A stretch of DNA of 64,000 nt from Bryoerythrophyllum caledonicum (lineage: Eukaryota; Streptophyta; Bryopsida; Pottiales; Pottiaceae). The translations under genes and the position numbers were made by a program. Position 1 is the first letter of the stretch; every line of letters starts with the position of its first letter. Shown here piece after piece: positions 35,691 through 45,884 of this stretch. The stretch is taken from contig OZ020525.1 in the NCBI GenBank assembly GCA_963971425.1, forward strand, positions 19,908,187-19,972,186, read 5' to 3'. The notes under the pieces were generated by a model. It did not search any database, was not told where the DNA came from, and saw only the letters and a program-made list of their open reading frames with translations.

Positions 35691-38060
35691 GTTTAGCTCC
35701 TACTTCCTTGTTTTCTTGTAAAGATGTTTCAAATTCAAATAAGAGACAATTGAAGTTGTGAATGCCATGAGGAATTGATAATTATTCATAATAAAAAAGA
35801 AATTGACTTCACAAAATTTAGTGAAAATGCTTGTTACTAATAATTTGAACCTTAGGTTCTTAAATAATATAACATCAAATCATAATTTGACAAGAAAATA
35901 CTTTAAAAAAGAATTGTGGTGTTCCATAGTAGAGACACTATGTAAAGGGCCTATAAAAATTCTAGAAGAACACCTCAAAGGACTTGATAGTAGATTTGAA
36001 TTTTCAAAAGACCACTTATTACTAAAATTATTTGAAATGTTTGTGAAAATTCACGTAATACATTAATGTACTTGTATGATGAATATAAGAATGAATGTTA
36101 AATATCTATCAATATCAAAAAATCAATTCAAGAAGAGTAAGGTGAATAATATTCATAGTCTCTAATCCTAACTTTTCATTTCATTATCTATCTCAAAACA
36201 AGCCAATTCTACTCTTATTTGAGTTTCAATATTGCAAAGGTTTTATAAACTTGAAAAAGATTATGATCACTAGGCTAAAGAAGTTAATTCATTATTCCAA
36301 TATCTATTTATAGTGAACAAATATTGCTATAAAGATTGGAGGAGTTGTGTTTTCGAACTTAAAATGGCTTTTCAAATCTTTCTTTATAAGACTTTTGATT
36401 AAAAAGAACCAACACTTTTGAACCTAGATGACACTACGCCAAAATATTTGATTTGTCAAAACATGAATGAAAAGTATTCTTCTATCTTATATATCAACTT
36501 CTAGAAAGATCATTATTCAAAATGTTAGATTGTCTAGAATGTCATCTTTTCAAACAATAATTTACACAAAAATAAATTACAAAAGGAAGGAATATGTGTC
36601 AAGAAATTCAATGTTTTAGACTTTGGAATTGGACCCTTTATTTTTGAAAATTCCACATATTTTTAATAGCTCTTAATTTTGATGCTTGTATCAAGTGCTA
36701 CAAGTACATTATAAAAGTAATTTAGATGCATTATAAGTTCTTTTACTTGTATCGAGTGCTACAAGTACATTATAGAAGTAATTCTAAATTTATAAATGCT
36801 ACAAGTGCCATCTGAATTACTTTTGTAATATGATTTTATATTTATTTACAATAATGATATTCAAAACAATTTGTTCATCGAGTGGTTTGATTTCAAGTTG
36901 TGTAGTTCAAAGCAGAGATGCTCTTAAACTTTGTTGTAAAGAACATCTTTACCATGATATTTGTGAGACAAAATTTGAGAAATCTAGAGATTAAAAATCA
37001 ACTATTTTATTGACCATTATAAATTTAGTAAAACTTGTACAATATAATTTTTCATACAAAATTATTGATTTGAATATGAATCTGAATCATTTGAATCTCT
37101 CATATTATTATTGTTATTGGCTTATAAATTTAAATAATATATTTTTGAATCATTGAATTATGTGCATGTTCACAATTATATGTAAATTGTATGACCAAAA
37201 TTGTTGCTTTCCAAATCAACTAGTAAGCTTTTCACTTCTTAGCAACAATCTTTGATATTTATACAGAATTCTATTATCTTATTATCCATATACTTATAAC
37301 CATGTTTGTCTTTTGAACATCATCCCTCTCAAAGACAATTTTCACTTCAAAATATCACTGAACCATGGATTTGCAATAAATCTATGATATTGAATATAAG
37401 GGTTTTTAATCTAAACTTCTCTTCAATGATGAAAATTGAATATACCAAATACACATTAGCATCTTTAATATCACCTTTTAAAATATTGCATTGCAATCCT
37501 AGATACAATCATGTTTCTATAGCCATAATAAGATGGTTTCAGCACATTATACTTTTCCAAGATTGGTTCTTCAATTCATCTTTGTAATGGATACATGTGA
37601 TAGTGAAAACTGTATATCTTAAATAGGTAAATATCAACATTTCCATATAAAAATAAATGCTCAATTTAAAACGCCAGTTACTTCTTACATATAAAAAATA
37701 ATATACAATACATTTGAATAATTCACATCATGTCTATGATACTTTGTTTATTACATAATAGAATGTCACAATAAGATATTCTATTTTACAAATGAGACCA
37801 TATGGTACACTTCATCATTCCGCATTAGAACATGTCCCAATACTCTACCATCTCTTACACTCTCACTGTAACTACCATCACTCTCACCATTCTCATTTAT
37901 ATTTTACCTAAGAAATTAGATCACATCTGAATTCAAAATCATAGGCTACTTAAAAACATCATTTAGAGGGCTAAATGGTGGGCATAGAAGTTACTATAGA
38001 GTATCTTGTGATTAACATACTCTCACGCATTTTTATCACCTACTTTTATCCAACTTCATT
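35691..38060. other. AT-rich spacer with a possible decayed element body
   Basis: 35,803-36,066 is an 87-codon ORF without recognised homology, and neighbouring frames have protein-like patches broken by many stops. A 60-bp repeat occurs twice at 36,686 and 36,746 (AGTGCTACAAGTACATTATA). Nothing else is assignable. Confidence 0.4.
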
Positions 38061-38065
38061 TAAAC

Positions 38066-39451
38066 CTAAAACTTTCTCCTCTTTGACCGTTTTAAAATTC
38101 TACCACAACACAATCTCTGTTGAGTAAGGTCTAATAAATTCTTCACTATTTCATGAAACGAAGGCCGCTTGGATGGCACATGATGCCAACAGCTATTTAT
38201 CATACTTCGAATCCATGGATTCGTATCACTTGGCAGCTCTAGTCTTTTACCCTCAAGTACTATGTCATAATCACTTGAGGGCAAGCCCTCAAAAGGTATC
38301 TTGCCTGTCAATATTTCATAGCATGTCATGCCGAAACTATATACATCTGACTTTTCGGTATATACGTTTGGCTCAAAAGAACGATTCTTCAATGCAAACA
38401 ATATCTCTGGCGCTCGCCAAAATGTAGTTCCAACAGTCATAGCTGAAGACTCAAAATCGGCAACATTCACGATAAACGTATCGTTCAACGGATCAAACAA
38501 ATCCCCATTGCATTGCTTGGAATCTTTTGTAGGTGAAATGAGCACATTGGAGGCCTTGAGGCCCCGATGGACAACACCATTCCTACACAACCCGCTCATT
38601 CCCATAGCAATCACATGCATGATTTCAAATCCCGTGTTCTCATCAAAAGGCGATGCTTGGTTGCCATTGTACATCATTCGTATATCAATCATCTTCCGCA
38701 AGTCACCCCAATACTTCCACATCATAAACCCAAACCTTCCATCATCCAACATCACCCCAGAGTATAATGCACACAACCCATCCGAAGTAAACATTTGGAA
38801 GTCTTCCTCTCTCTGTAGAGCCTTGAGCATCCCCGACGGCCATTGCTTATGCAGAGCTTCTAGACTCCCTGCCTCCGCTTTAAACACTTTCACAACCCAT
38901 TTATCACTACCCTTCAATCTATAAATTGCACCTTGCGCTCCCTCTGCAATCTTCTCTCCCAATTCCCACCCATGCTCAGAACAATAACGAAAGAACCTTT
39001 GCGGACCCTGATCATATTGTTGTCGAAGGGTCTCAAAGAAGGCTTTGTCTGCCTCCGCGGAACGCTGTTTGTCGCTGTCCGCCATCTCCGGCAGCTCACT
39101 CCAATGCACCTCCGACGCTTTGATCTCCGCATCCACAGCCGTCGCATACTCACCCCTCCTCTCAATCATCTCTTGGATGCGAGCCGAGAAGTACTCTGAA
39201 GACTGCGCAGGGTTGGAAGACGACGCTGCAAAACCAGGTGCACCCTCACCACCACAACGTTGAGGTCCTTCTGCTGTGGCAGACAGAGTCAAGCTCTCGA
39301 CAGATGTGGTACCCTCCCAGCGCCCCTCCGCCCGAGCCTTGTGCCAAGTCTGCCCCATCGCCGAGATCTCGAAAATACTCTCCTCACCAAGTCCACCGTA
39401 AGTCCCAGATCTCGCTGTCCGAAGGCGCAGCACACACCAACTCCTCCTCAA
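38066..39451 (-). CDS. Single-exon protein kinase-like protein, predicted catalytically impaired
   Basis: A 461-codon uninterrupted frame. Residues 1-150 are low-complexity then helical, with no signal peptide or membrane segment. The kinase domain spans roughly 160-445. Visible elements are the glycine loop IAEGAQGAIY (168-177) and WVVKVF with the ATP-binding Lys at 188. The catalytic loop is VVHRGLKASNVLI, where the usual HRD Asp is Gly (position 297). The DFG position is DFE (332-334), followed by GTTFWRAPE (341-349), DVYSFGM and a C-terminal CW-x6-RPSF block. The HRD-to-HRG change removes the catalytic base, so this is probably a pseudokinase or very weak kinase. Non-seed plants carry many relatives with KASNVL and DFE, normally with HRD. 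The start at 39,451 gives the longest frame; Met32 is an alternative. Not assigned to a pathway. Confidence 0.85.
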   Translation of the reverse strand: MRRSWCVLRLRTARSGTYGGLGEESIFEISAMGQTWHKARAEGRWEGTTSVESLTLSATAEGPQRCGGEGAPGFAASSSNPAQSSEYFSARIQEMIERRGEYATAVDAEIKASEVHWSELPEMADSDKQRSAEADKAFFETLRQQYDQGPQRFFRYCSEHGWELGEKIAEGAQGAIYRLKGSDKWVVKVFKAEAGSLEALHKQWPSGMLKALQREEDFQMFTSDGLCALYSGVMLDDGRFGFMMWKYWGDLRKMIDIRMMYNGNQASPFDENTGFEIMHVIAMGMSGLCRNGVVHRGLKASNVLISPTKDSKQCNGDLFDPLNDTFIVNVADFESSAMTVGTTFWRAPEILFALKNRSFEPNVYTEKSDVYSFGMTCYEILTGKIPFEGLPSSDYDIVLEGKRLELPSDTNPWIRSMINSCWHHVPSKRPSFHEIVKNLLDLTQQRLCCGRILKRSKRRKF

Positions 39452-39469
39452 ACCTCACTATCCGGTGGC

Positions 39470-39565
39470 AGATAACCACGACAAGATGGACAAGCACATC
39501 AGCCAGCCAGCCAGCCTAAGTCCACAACTAAAAAGCAAGATAACCACGACAAGATGGACAAGCAC
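39470..39565. repeat. Direct repeat upstream of the kinase gene
   Basis: GATAACCACGACAAGATGGA followed by CAAGCAC occurs at 39,470 and 39,539, 69 bp apart. It lies in the presumed 5' region of the minus-strand kinase gene. Confidence 0.85.
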
Positions 39566-39925
39566 GAAAGGTAGCTGCAAGAACAGCGTCCTTTCCACAA
39601 CAAGCTGGAGACGCACAAAAGCTACGAATCAAGACAGCGCCTCGCCCACACACAGCAATGGAGAAACCCGACCGACACAAAGAGAGCACGAAAGAGAGCT
39701 CTACCGAAACCCCAGTCACAAGAATCTTCACGTCTCACTCCACACGAAACACCCAGGCTCACCCCTCGCTCCAAACACTCAAGCTCTCAACTACGACGCC
39801 ACAAACCCTCTCCAGCGAGTGAGCTCTCAAAGACAGCAACCACGCACACTTACACCCGACGGAGAAGACGCACTGTAACGCGTCTTTGAAACAGTCAGGC
39901 ACCATATCTTACCGATTCCCGGTAC

Positions 39926-40131
39926 ATGGCCACCTCCGGTTGCAGAGCTGCGACAGTTTCCGGCGTTCACCCGCGCTCCTCGTCGTCGTCACCCGCACCA
40001 GACCCGGCCTCCGCTTCCTCCGCCAGTCCGCGATCATCCTCACTCTCCTCGTTCCCATCCTCGCCATCGCACTCGATTCTCGCATTCCTGGCGCTAATAT
40101 TGAAACCGCACCTCATCCCTACTAGCAGGTG
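39926..40131 (+). CDS. Putative first exon encoding a Ser/Pro-rich, transit-peptide-like N-terminus
   Basis: From the ATG at 39,926 about 68 codons are rich in Ser, Ala and Pro with almost no acidic residues, as in plastid transit peptides. They end at a candidate donor (ACTAGCAG then GTGCGT, about 40,131). It lies just upstream of the plus-strand LPD1 exons, so it may be the first exon of that gene. However, the sequence at 40,300-40,560 that should follow does not encode the FAD-binding part. It could equally belong to another gene. Confidence 0.4.
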
Positions 40132-40725
40132 CGTCTCGCCTGCGGGTTCGATTTCTCTGATCAAGTCTGATCATTTTAGGGTTGGCACGGTCTTTGAGTT
40201 GACTGCTTTGCTTTTTTTCATGCGACGGGTGAATAGGTGCACGCTCCGGAGTTCTTATTCTGGTCTGGTTCTGGCGTTTTATGGTTAGTTGGTGTTGGGA
40301 ATTCTATGATGGTGTTTGATTCGCAGAGCTCGCGACGTGGGTGCTGCGTTGGGAGGTTTGCGATTTGTGGGCGAGGCAGTATAGGATCGAGCCATGGAGG
40401 TTGGGCAGCGATGGAGGCCATAGTGGACGAAGCGGCTGTGGATGAGGAGCGTGATGGACACAACGGGATCGCAGGAGGCTACGGTGGAGGCTGCCAATGT
40501 GCGGCTGGAGGCAGCGCAGAGCGTCCCGAAGATGGAGATCTTTCTCCTCATGCTCTCCGCCGGTGTGTTCTTCTCTCAATGTGTTGGATCGATGATGTCA
40601 AGCAGAGAGTCATGAGTATCTCTTTTGCGTGCTCCTCTTAATCAAGGGTGTGTTGATGTGTTTGATGTGAATCTTTTCGTCCATCATTACAGGGCATGGT
40701 TTGAACATGTGTGGGGGTGGTGCAG

Positions 40726-42854
40726 GTGGTGGGGAGAAGGGGCAGAGGGTTGCTCAAAGAATCTTGATCAATCCTCGTAAGATTGATTATCATGTTGGAG
40801 TGTTGGCCAAGAAGGTGATTAATATTTTGTTTGTTGACCCTTAGAACGTGTTCTGTGTAACAATTTATTGTAGTGCATATTCTTTTTCCAGAAGATCAAC
40901 AGTTTGGTTTAGTGAGTTTCCGGTGGATTCATGTTTTGTTCCTCGGAATCTCACTATCTTCCTACCTGTTTCTTGTTGCTATTGCACACAGATTACTCCA
41001 GCTAAAAACGGGAAGCCTGTTCAAATCGGAGTCATTGATACGAAAACCGAGGAGACGAAAGATGTTTTGGAGGTACCAAGTCTAATACTCATCGACACAT
41101 CACGGAATTTTCTTGTGTGTTCTCTGCAGTGTGGGACCCGATTCTTCAATTACGGATGGTTGTTATGTTGATTTGTAACATTAATTTGTAATACAGGTTG
41201 ATGCAGCTCTTATTGCCACAGGACGTGCTCCATTCACTAAAGGCCTTGGTCTTGAAAAGGTAACCTGTGCGCTGAAATTTCAACTTTGAAGTGGACAGGT
41301 TTCTGGTGCATGTATTTTGAAGCGCAAAGGATTTTTGTAGGCCTTATCAATATTGATCCTTTGTCTCGTTTTTTGCTCATAAACATTGATTTCTTTTGGC
41401 GACCTGTAGGTCAACGTAGTCACACAAAGGGGATTTGTACCTGTGGATGCGCGAATGCAAGTGCTTGATTCAGAGGGCAAGCCGGCGAGCACTTTCTCTG
41501 CGCTCTAAGTATGGTATTTATGTGATTATGTTAGATGTTACTTTTTCATGTCCATTTGGCTTGCATGAATGTAGAATTGTTCATGTTAGAGCCGTGCCTT
41601 TTGGTGGCATATTCAAAGTGATGGCGATGGCGATGGTGTTGCAGGTGCCACATTTGTATTGTATTGGTGATGCAAATGGCAAGATGATGCTTGCCCATGC
41701 AGCCAGTGCCCAAGGCATTTCTGGTGAGTCATCCTTTGAAAGGGCTAATACACCGTTTATTCAATATAATTTAGTCATCACGTCACTTGACGTCGAGACT
41801 TTGAAGGGTTGTATAGAATTCTTATCTTTTCACCTCGTTTTGTCGTCTTATTTTAGTGTCTCACTTTTTTTGACCCATATTTTGGCTTCGATGAACAGTG
41901 ATTGAGCAGATTTCTGGTCGAGATAATGTTTTAAACCACAACAGTGTACCCGCGGCTTGTTTTACGCACCCTGAGATCAGTATGGTTGGTTTGACTGAAC
42001 CACCAGCAAGAGCGCTAGCTGAGAAGGAGGGTTTCAAAGACTAGCTTTAAAGCGAACACGAAGGCTCTGGCTGAGAATGAAGGTGACGGTTTGGCCAAGG
42101 TACGCTGCTGTTTTTGTGGCTCCAGCTTGGGCATGGACTTCCTTTTGCACATCTCTAATTCCATGAAATTTTCAAGTAATCGTTCTCTTTCCAGATTTAG
42201 GTTGCAGGAAATCTTAGTCTGGAGTAGTCCTTATTACAAATACACGAACTGAGGTTTTGGATTCTATTAGCATGGCATGGCACAAATATCTATGTGCGTA
42301 TTCAAGCCTTCCTTTTCAGGCTATTGATCAGTTTCCTGTTTTCGTGCAGTTGAGCTACCGCCCAGATACCGGTGAAATTCTCGGTGTTCACATTCTTGGC
42401 CTCCATGCTGCCGATCTCATTCCCGAAGCTTCAAATGCTATAGCTAAGGGCACATCCATCAAAGTAAGTGCATAAATACTTCTTCGATAGCTCACTGCAG
42501 AGTCCTTGACAAGTACTCGTTGTGAAGACATGTCTTCTAACCTCCTGGTTCGTTCTTCTACAGGAGATCAAATATGCTGTGCATGCCCATCCCATCTTGT
42601 CTGAAGTCTTGGACGAGCTGTTTAAATCTGCAAAGGTAGTTCTTTTCTCTTCAAACGTTGTTTAAGATATCTTTGGGAATTTTGTCTGTTTGGACCTGAT
42701 TTTCAGTTTCTCAGTGTTGCTGCTATGGTATATTTCATGTCCTATCACTTAAAATTTCCTCGTCGTCACTTTCGGGAATTTGCAGCTTGATGAGGGCCAT
42801 GCGGCAGTTTCAACAACGGAAACAAAGCAAGTAGTAGAAGCAGTAGCTGCCTAA
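40726..42854 (+). pseudogene. LPD1: Dihydrolipoamide dehydrogenase (plastid E3/LPD1 type), C-terminal exons, broken
   Basis: Exons: 40,726-40,814, 40,992-41,072, 41,197-41,259, 41,410 to about 41,506, 41,645-41,723, 41,899-42,099, 42,350-42,463, 42,564-42,635 and 42,786-42,854 (stop). They encode central and dimerisation-domain blocks of the flavoenzyme that reoxidises lipoyl groups in 2-oxoacid dehydrogenase complexes: [62 protein letters not shown] and the C-terminal active-site stretch [14 protein letters not shown]. Damage: exon 41,410 has no usable GT donor at the expected phase and reads into TAA. Exon 41,899-42,099 has lost about 14 nt after EKEGFK, which shifts the frame. The FAD- and NAD-binding exons are absent upstream. 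Two of them appear inverted at 43.9-44.3 kb. Confidence 0.85.
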
Positions 42855-43300
42855 TCTAGCTACTCCCTTCTGGTACAAGAGCGTTTCTACCCGACCATGG
42901 TCCTGTCACGGGATATTTCATTTCCTGGTTGTGCAGAATCTGCAGTTATCCGGATTTCTGCTCTCAGACGGAAAGATTGTAGTAGTAAACATAGCGTAAG
43001 TTCCAACATCCATTAATGAGCCAATTAGTTTTGCCCAGCAAGGATTTGTAAACAGTTAGGTGTTGAATGAACTATTATGAGTTCGTATTCATTTTCAACA
43101 AGCCTTGATACGTCAATCAAGTGCGTGAGAGCACTTTGTACGAGGCCAGTCTACATATTGCAATTTCGGCTATTGCAGTCTGAAAATTTGTAGTCTCGCT
43201 CCTGAGTCTCGAGATGATTACCTTAGTGGAAGAGTCGGACCTTGGCCTGGAATTGGGAAAGGTCAGATATTGAAATCAAGTCCGTGCACTAACGTTGGCT
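42855..43300. other. 3' flank of the LPD1 relic
   Basis: Probably the former 3' untranslated region and spacer. No gene is recognised. Confidence 0.4.
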
Positions 43301-43329
43301 ATTCTGTCATATACACAGTTGGATTAACA

Positions 43330-43640
43330 AGGTGACATAGATAGTGGACTTACCCTACATGGCCATTTTCAGCACCAGCCTCGTTGATGAGACGCAGAAA
43401 CTCCACTATTCTCATTGATCAATCGCAGAAGCGCACGTTTTTGTTTGTGCAAGTCTTGAAGCATGGGCTAGGATTGATCATCAACACAGCTTGTTAGAAT
43501 ACACACAAAGAGAGACCAGACCAGACTGCTAACAAAAAAGCCAGTTTACTGGAAATCAAAAACACAATGGAAAGTACTTGTTTCTATGCATACCTGCAAA
43601 ATCTGAGCGTTGGCTTGCACCATCGTCCCCAATGCTTGAA
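43330..43640 (-). CDS. Two candidate exons of an unrecognised small protein
   Basis: On minus, 43,640-43,593 is a 16-codon exon candidate (LQALGTMVQANAQILQ) bounded by GACTGCAG and GTATGC. It could join to a block near 43,470-43,370 reading PMLQDLHKQKRALLRLINEN, preceded by AG. A second short copy of the LRLINE words follows in another frame (FLRLINEAGAENGHVG, ending in TAA). Helical, Gln/Leu-rich. I do not recognise the family. It lies between the two halves of the LPD1 gene and is possibly a host gene fragment brought in with the inverted segment. Confidence 0.3.
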
Positions 43641-43910
43641 GCTGCAGTCATAAGAATTATCATTTATGAGTATGAATTTTTATCATTTATGACTGATGAA
43701 AAAATTTACTCATAATTGACAATTATCTGCACCTCACATACCCTTTCAACAAATACCAAAAAGAACAGGTTTCAAGCAATTATAACCCTAACCCTGCAGC
43801 AAGACCTGCATAAACGAAAGTCATGTCATTTTCACAAACGGCATAGAAATTTCTTTTAATTTTTTTCAGAAAAACGCATTCAGTACATCTCATTCCACCA
43901 CCATGCTTAC

Positions 43911-44298
43911 CATCGACTTCAATGCCCGGGGGAACGAACGGCACAGACCCAGTTGCAACGATAATGTTCCGTGCTGTAACAGTTTTGTACGAGAAACCAA
44001 TCTTCCCATACTTCACAACTTGAGGAGCCTGGAAAGAGTACCAACACAAAATGTCATCGGATCATGTGATTTAAACAATGATCAAGGGTTTTAGGTAGGG
44101 TTTAAGCAAATTCACGCTAACTTTGAAATTGTGAAAACTAACCAGTAGCCAATTAACAAAAACAGAACAAAAAATTTCATCATCACTACCAACATTGCAG
44201 GTCGAGAAGCAACATACCACAACTGAACCAACACCAGTCAAAATATCAACGCCAATGGCCTTCATGGAGTTGGTCAGATGGCCCCGAATTTTTGTAAA
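43911..44298 (-). pseudogene. LPD1: LPD1 N-terminal exons, inverted relative to the C-terminal part
   Basis: Minus-strand exon 44,298-44,218 encodes [20 protein letters not shown]. Exon 44,028-43,911 encodes [10 protein letters not shown] and [20 protein letters not shown], both with good splice sites. These are the segments that should precede the plus-strand LPD1 exons. Homology stops abruptly near 44,298, where the next codon upstream would be a stop, which suggests a breakpoint. The exons encoding the first FAD motif and the NAD-binding motif were not found on either strand. Confidence 0.82.
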
Positions 44299-45880
44299 TC
44301 ATAGCACAGGAACTTAGGGCTTCTCTTCCTTTCTTCCTCCAGATTCGACAAAATCTATTTTCCATTAGATTCATCAAAACCTAATCACCTTCAGACTCAT
44401 GAAAACCTGTTTCCCTCCAATTCCATTAACAAGCCTGTTTTCCTCTGGAATCATCAAAATCCAATTTCCTCCAAACTGGCTCAGGAAAGAACACTCCGGC
44501 CCATGCCTGGATTCCTCGCCACCACGAAAAACCTGCTGCTCCTCCTCGGCGGTTGGCACCCGAGCCGCTGCCCAAGACTCAAATACAGGTGTCGGACCAA
44601 ATACATGCAATACAGGCGCGTACTTACGCCATTCGTACATCAATACACATTCATTTCTTTCGATGAAAATTTTCGGCAAAATCTTTCCACTGGAATTCTA
44701 CAATCTTTGTAGTGCTATTTCTAGTGGTTTAGAGTATCTTTCTACTGGTTTTCGAGAATCTTTCCAGTGATTTAAGGAATATTTCGAGTCGTCTGGAAAA
44801 ATTTCCACTGCTTCCACTGCTTCCACTGCTTCCGATGGTCGGTTCAAGTGTGGCCTTTGTAGTATTCCGTATTCATTGCTACATCTAAAGTGAGTGCTTT
44901 TAAGAAGTTTTATGAGGTTCTCAATTGCATGTGTTGTTTCTGCAGCAGGGTTAGTGGTCATGACAAACTCATTTGGGCGTGTGATATTCACTCATGTGTT
45001 GCATGTTCATGGTCCACTAATTGGTGAGGAGACATAAGCTATAGCAACGATGAGTCGGAAGAAGGGAAAAGCAAAGACGGGGAGGGTACTGCTATCCTTA
45101 TCGTTCTGCAAATTTCTACATTCCGCTTTTGCATCTAAGAGTAGTACTTGGAGTTGTCCGTACGAGTATTGACGTAAAGATGTGACGAGTATTTTGTTGC
45201 TGGAGTTGTCCGTACATTGCATTCCTAGTTGTACTATTGATATGACAATGATGCTTCATTAGACCAGGATCTGAAACTCTAGCTACCCTTGGGTCACTAC
45301 GGAACCAGAAGCAAATGAAGCAGCTGCAAATATGGCAGGCTGAATGCACACAATTATCCAACACCTTGTCCGCTATACTGCAGCGCCTTAATAGATAATT
45401 GAATTCCCTAGAAGTGAAATCAAGTGGAATAGTATTGAGTTGTACCGTTACTGAAGTGAGTGTAGGAGCTTACCTCATTTTGATTTTGTGCACTTTGGAG
45501 CAATCTCAGTCTCTGGATATTTGTTGGCTACTTTTGTGTTGAAGATGCGTCACCTATAATGGTTTGAGAAAGTTGGCCTCGGAATCTAGATCCACTTCTC
45601 ATTCATATCATTCCGATAATTGTCCTTTGTGTACGGTCATTGAGCTGCAATATTGCATCTTTCCTTGTCAGGCACTAATAGTTCCCGAATTGCAATTTAG
45701 TGGCTGTTGTAGTTTGTAGAGACAGTATTCCTTTGGAATGCACCTAATCGTCACCAAATGCTTCCAAAGTAACCGCTCCGGTTTCGTTCCCACAGAGACC
45801 TAATGTTCTTTTCCAAATACTCTCAATTACTAAACTACCACAACAATCGTTTCAAGGGTTCGCTAGGCTCTTTGCTTATG
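44299..45880. other. Spacer with short degenerate repeats
   Basis: 44,330-44,490 repeats ATCAAAACC/CATGAAAACC-type words roughly every 33 bp. 44,805-44,840 has four 9-bp units of CTTCCACTG. No convincing gene: the short ORFs lack domain patterns. Confidence 0.5.
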
Positions 45881-45884
45881 TATT

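Noticed and set aside
40237..40641. 134-codon plus ORF and overlapping minus ORFs in GC-rich DNA
   Set aside because: No frame shows domain patterns and all are shadows of the same GC-rich stretch; possibly untranslated sequence of a neighbouring gene.
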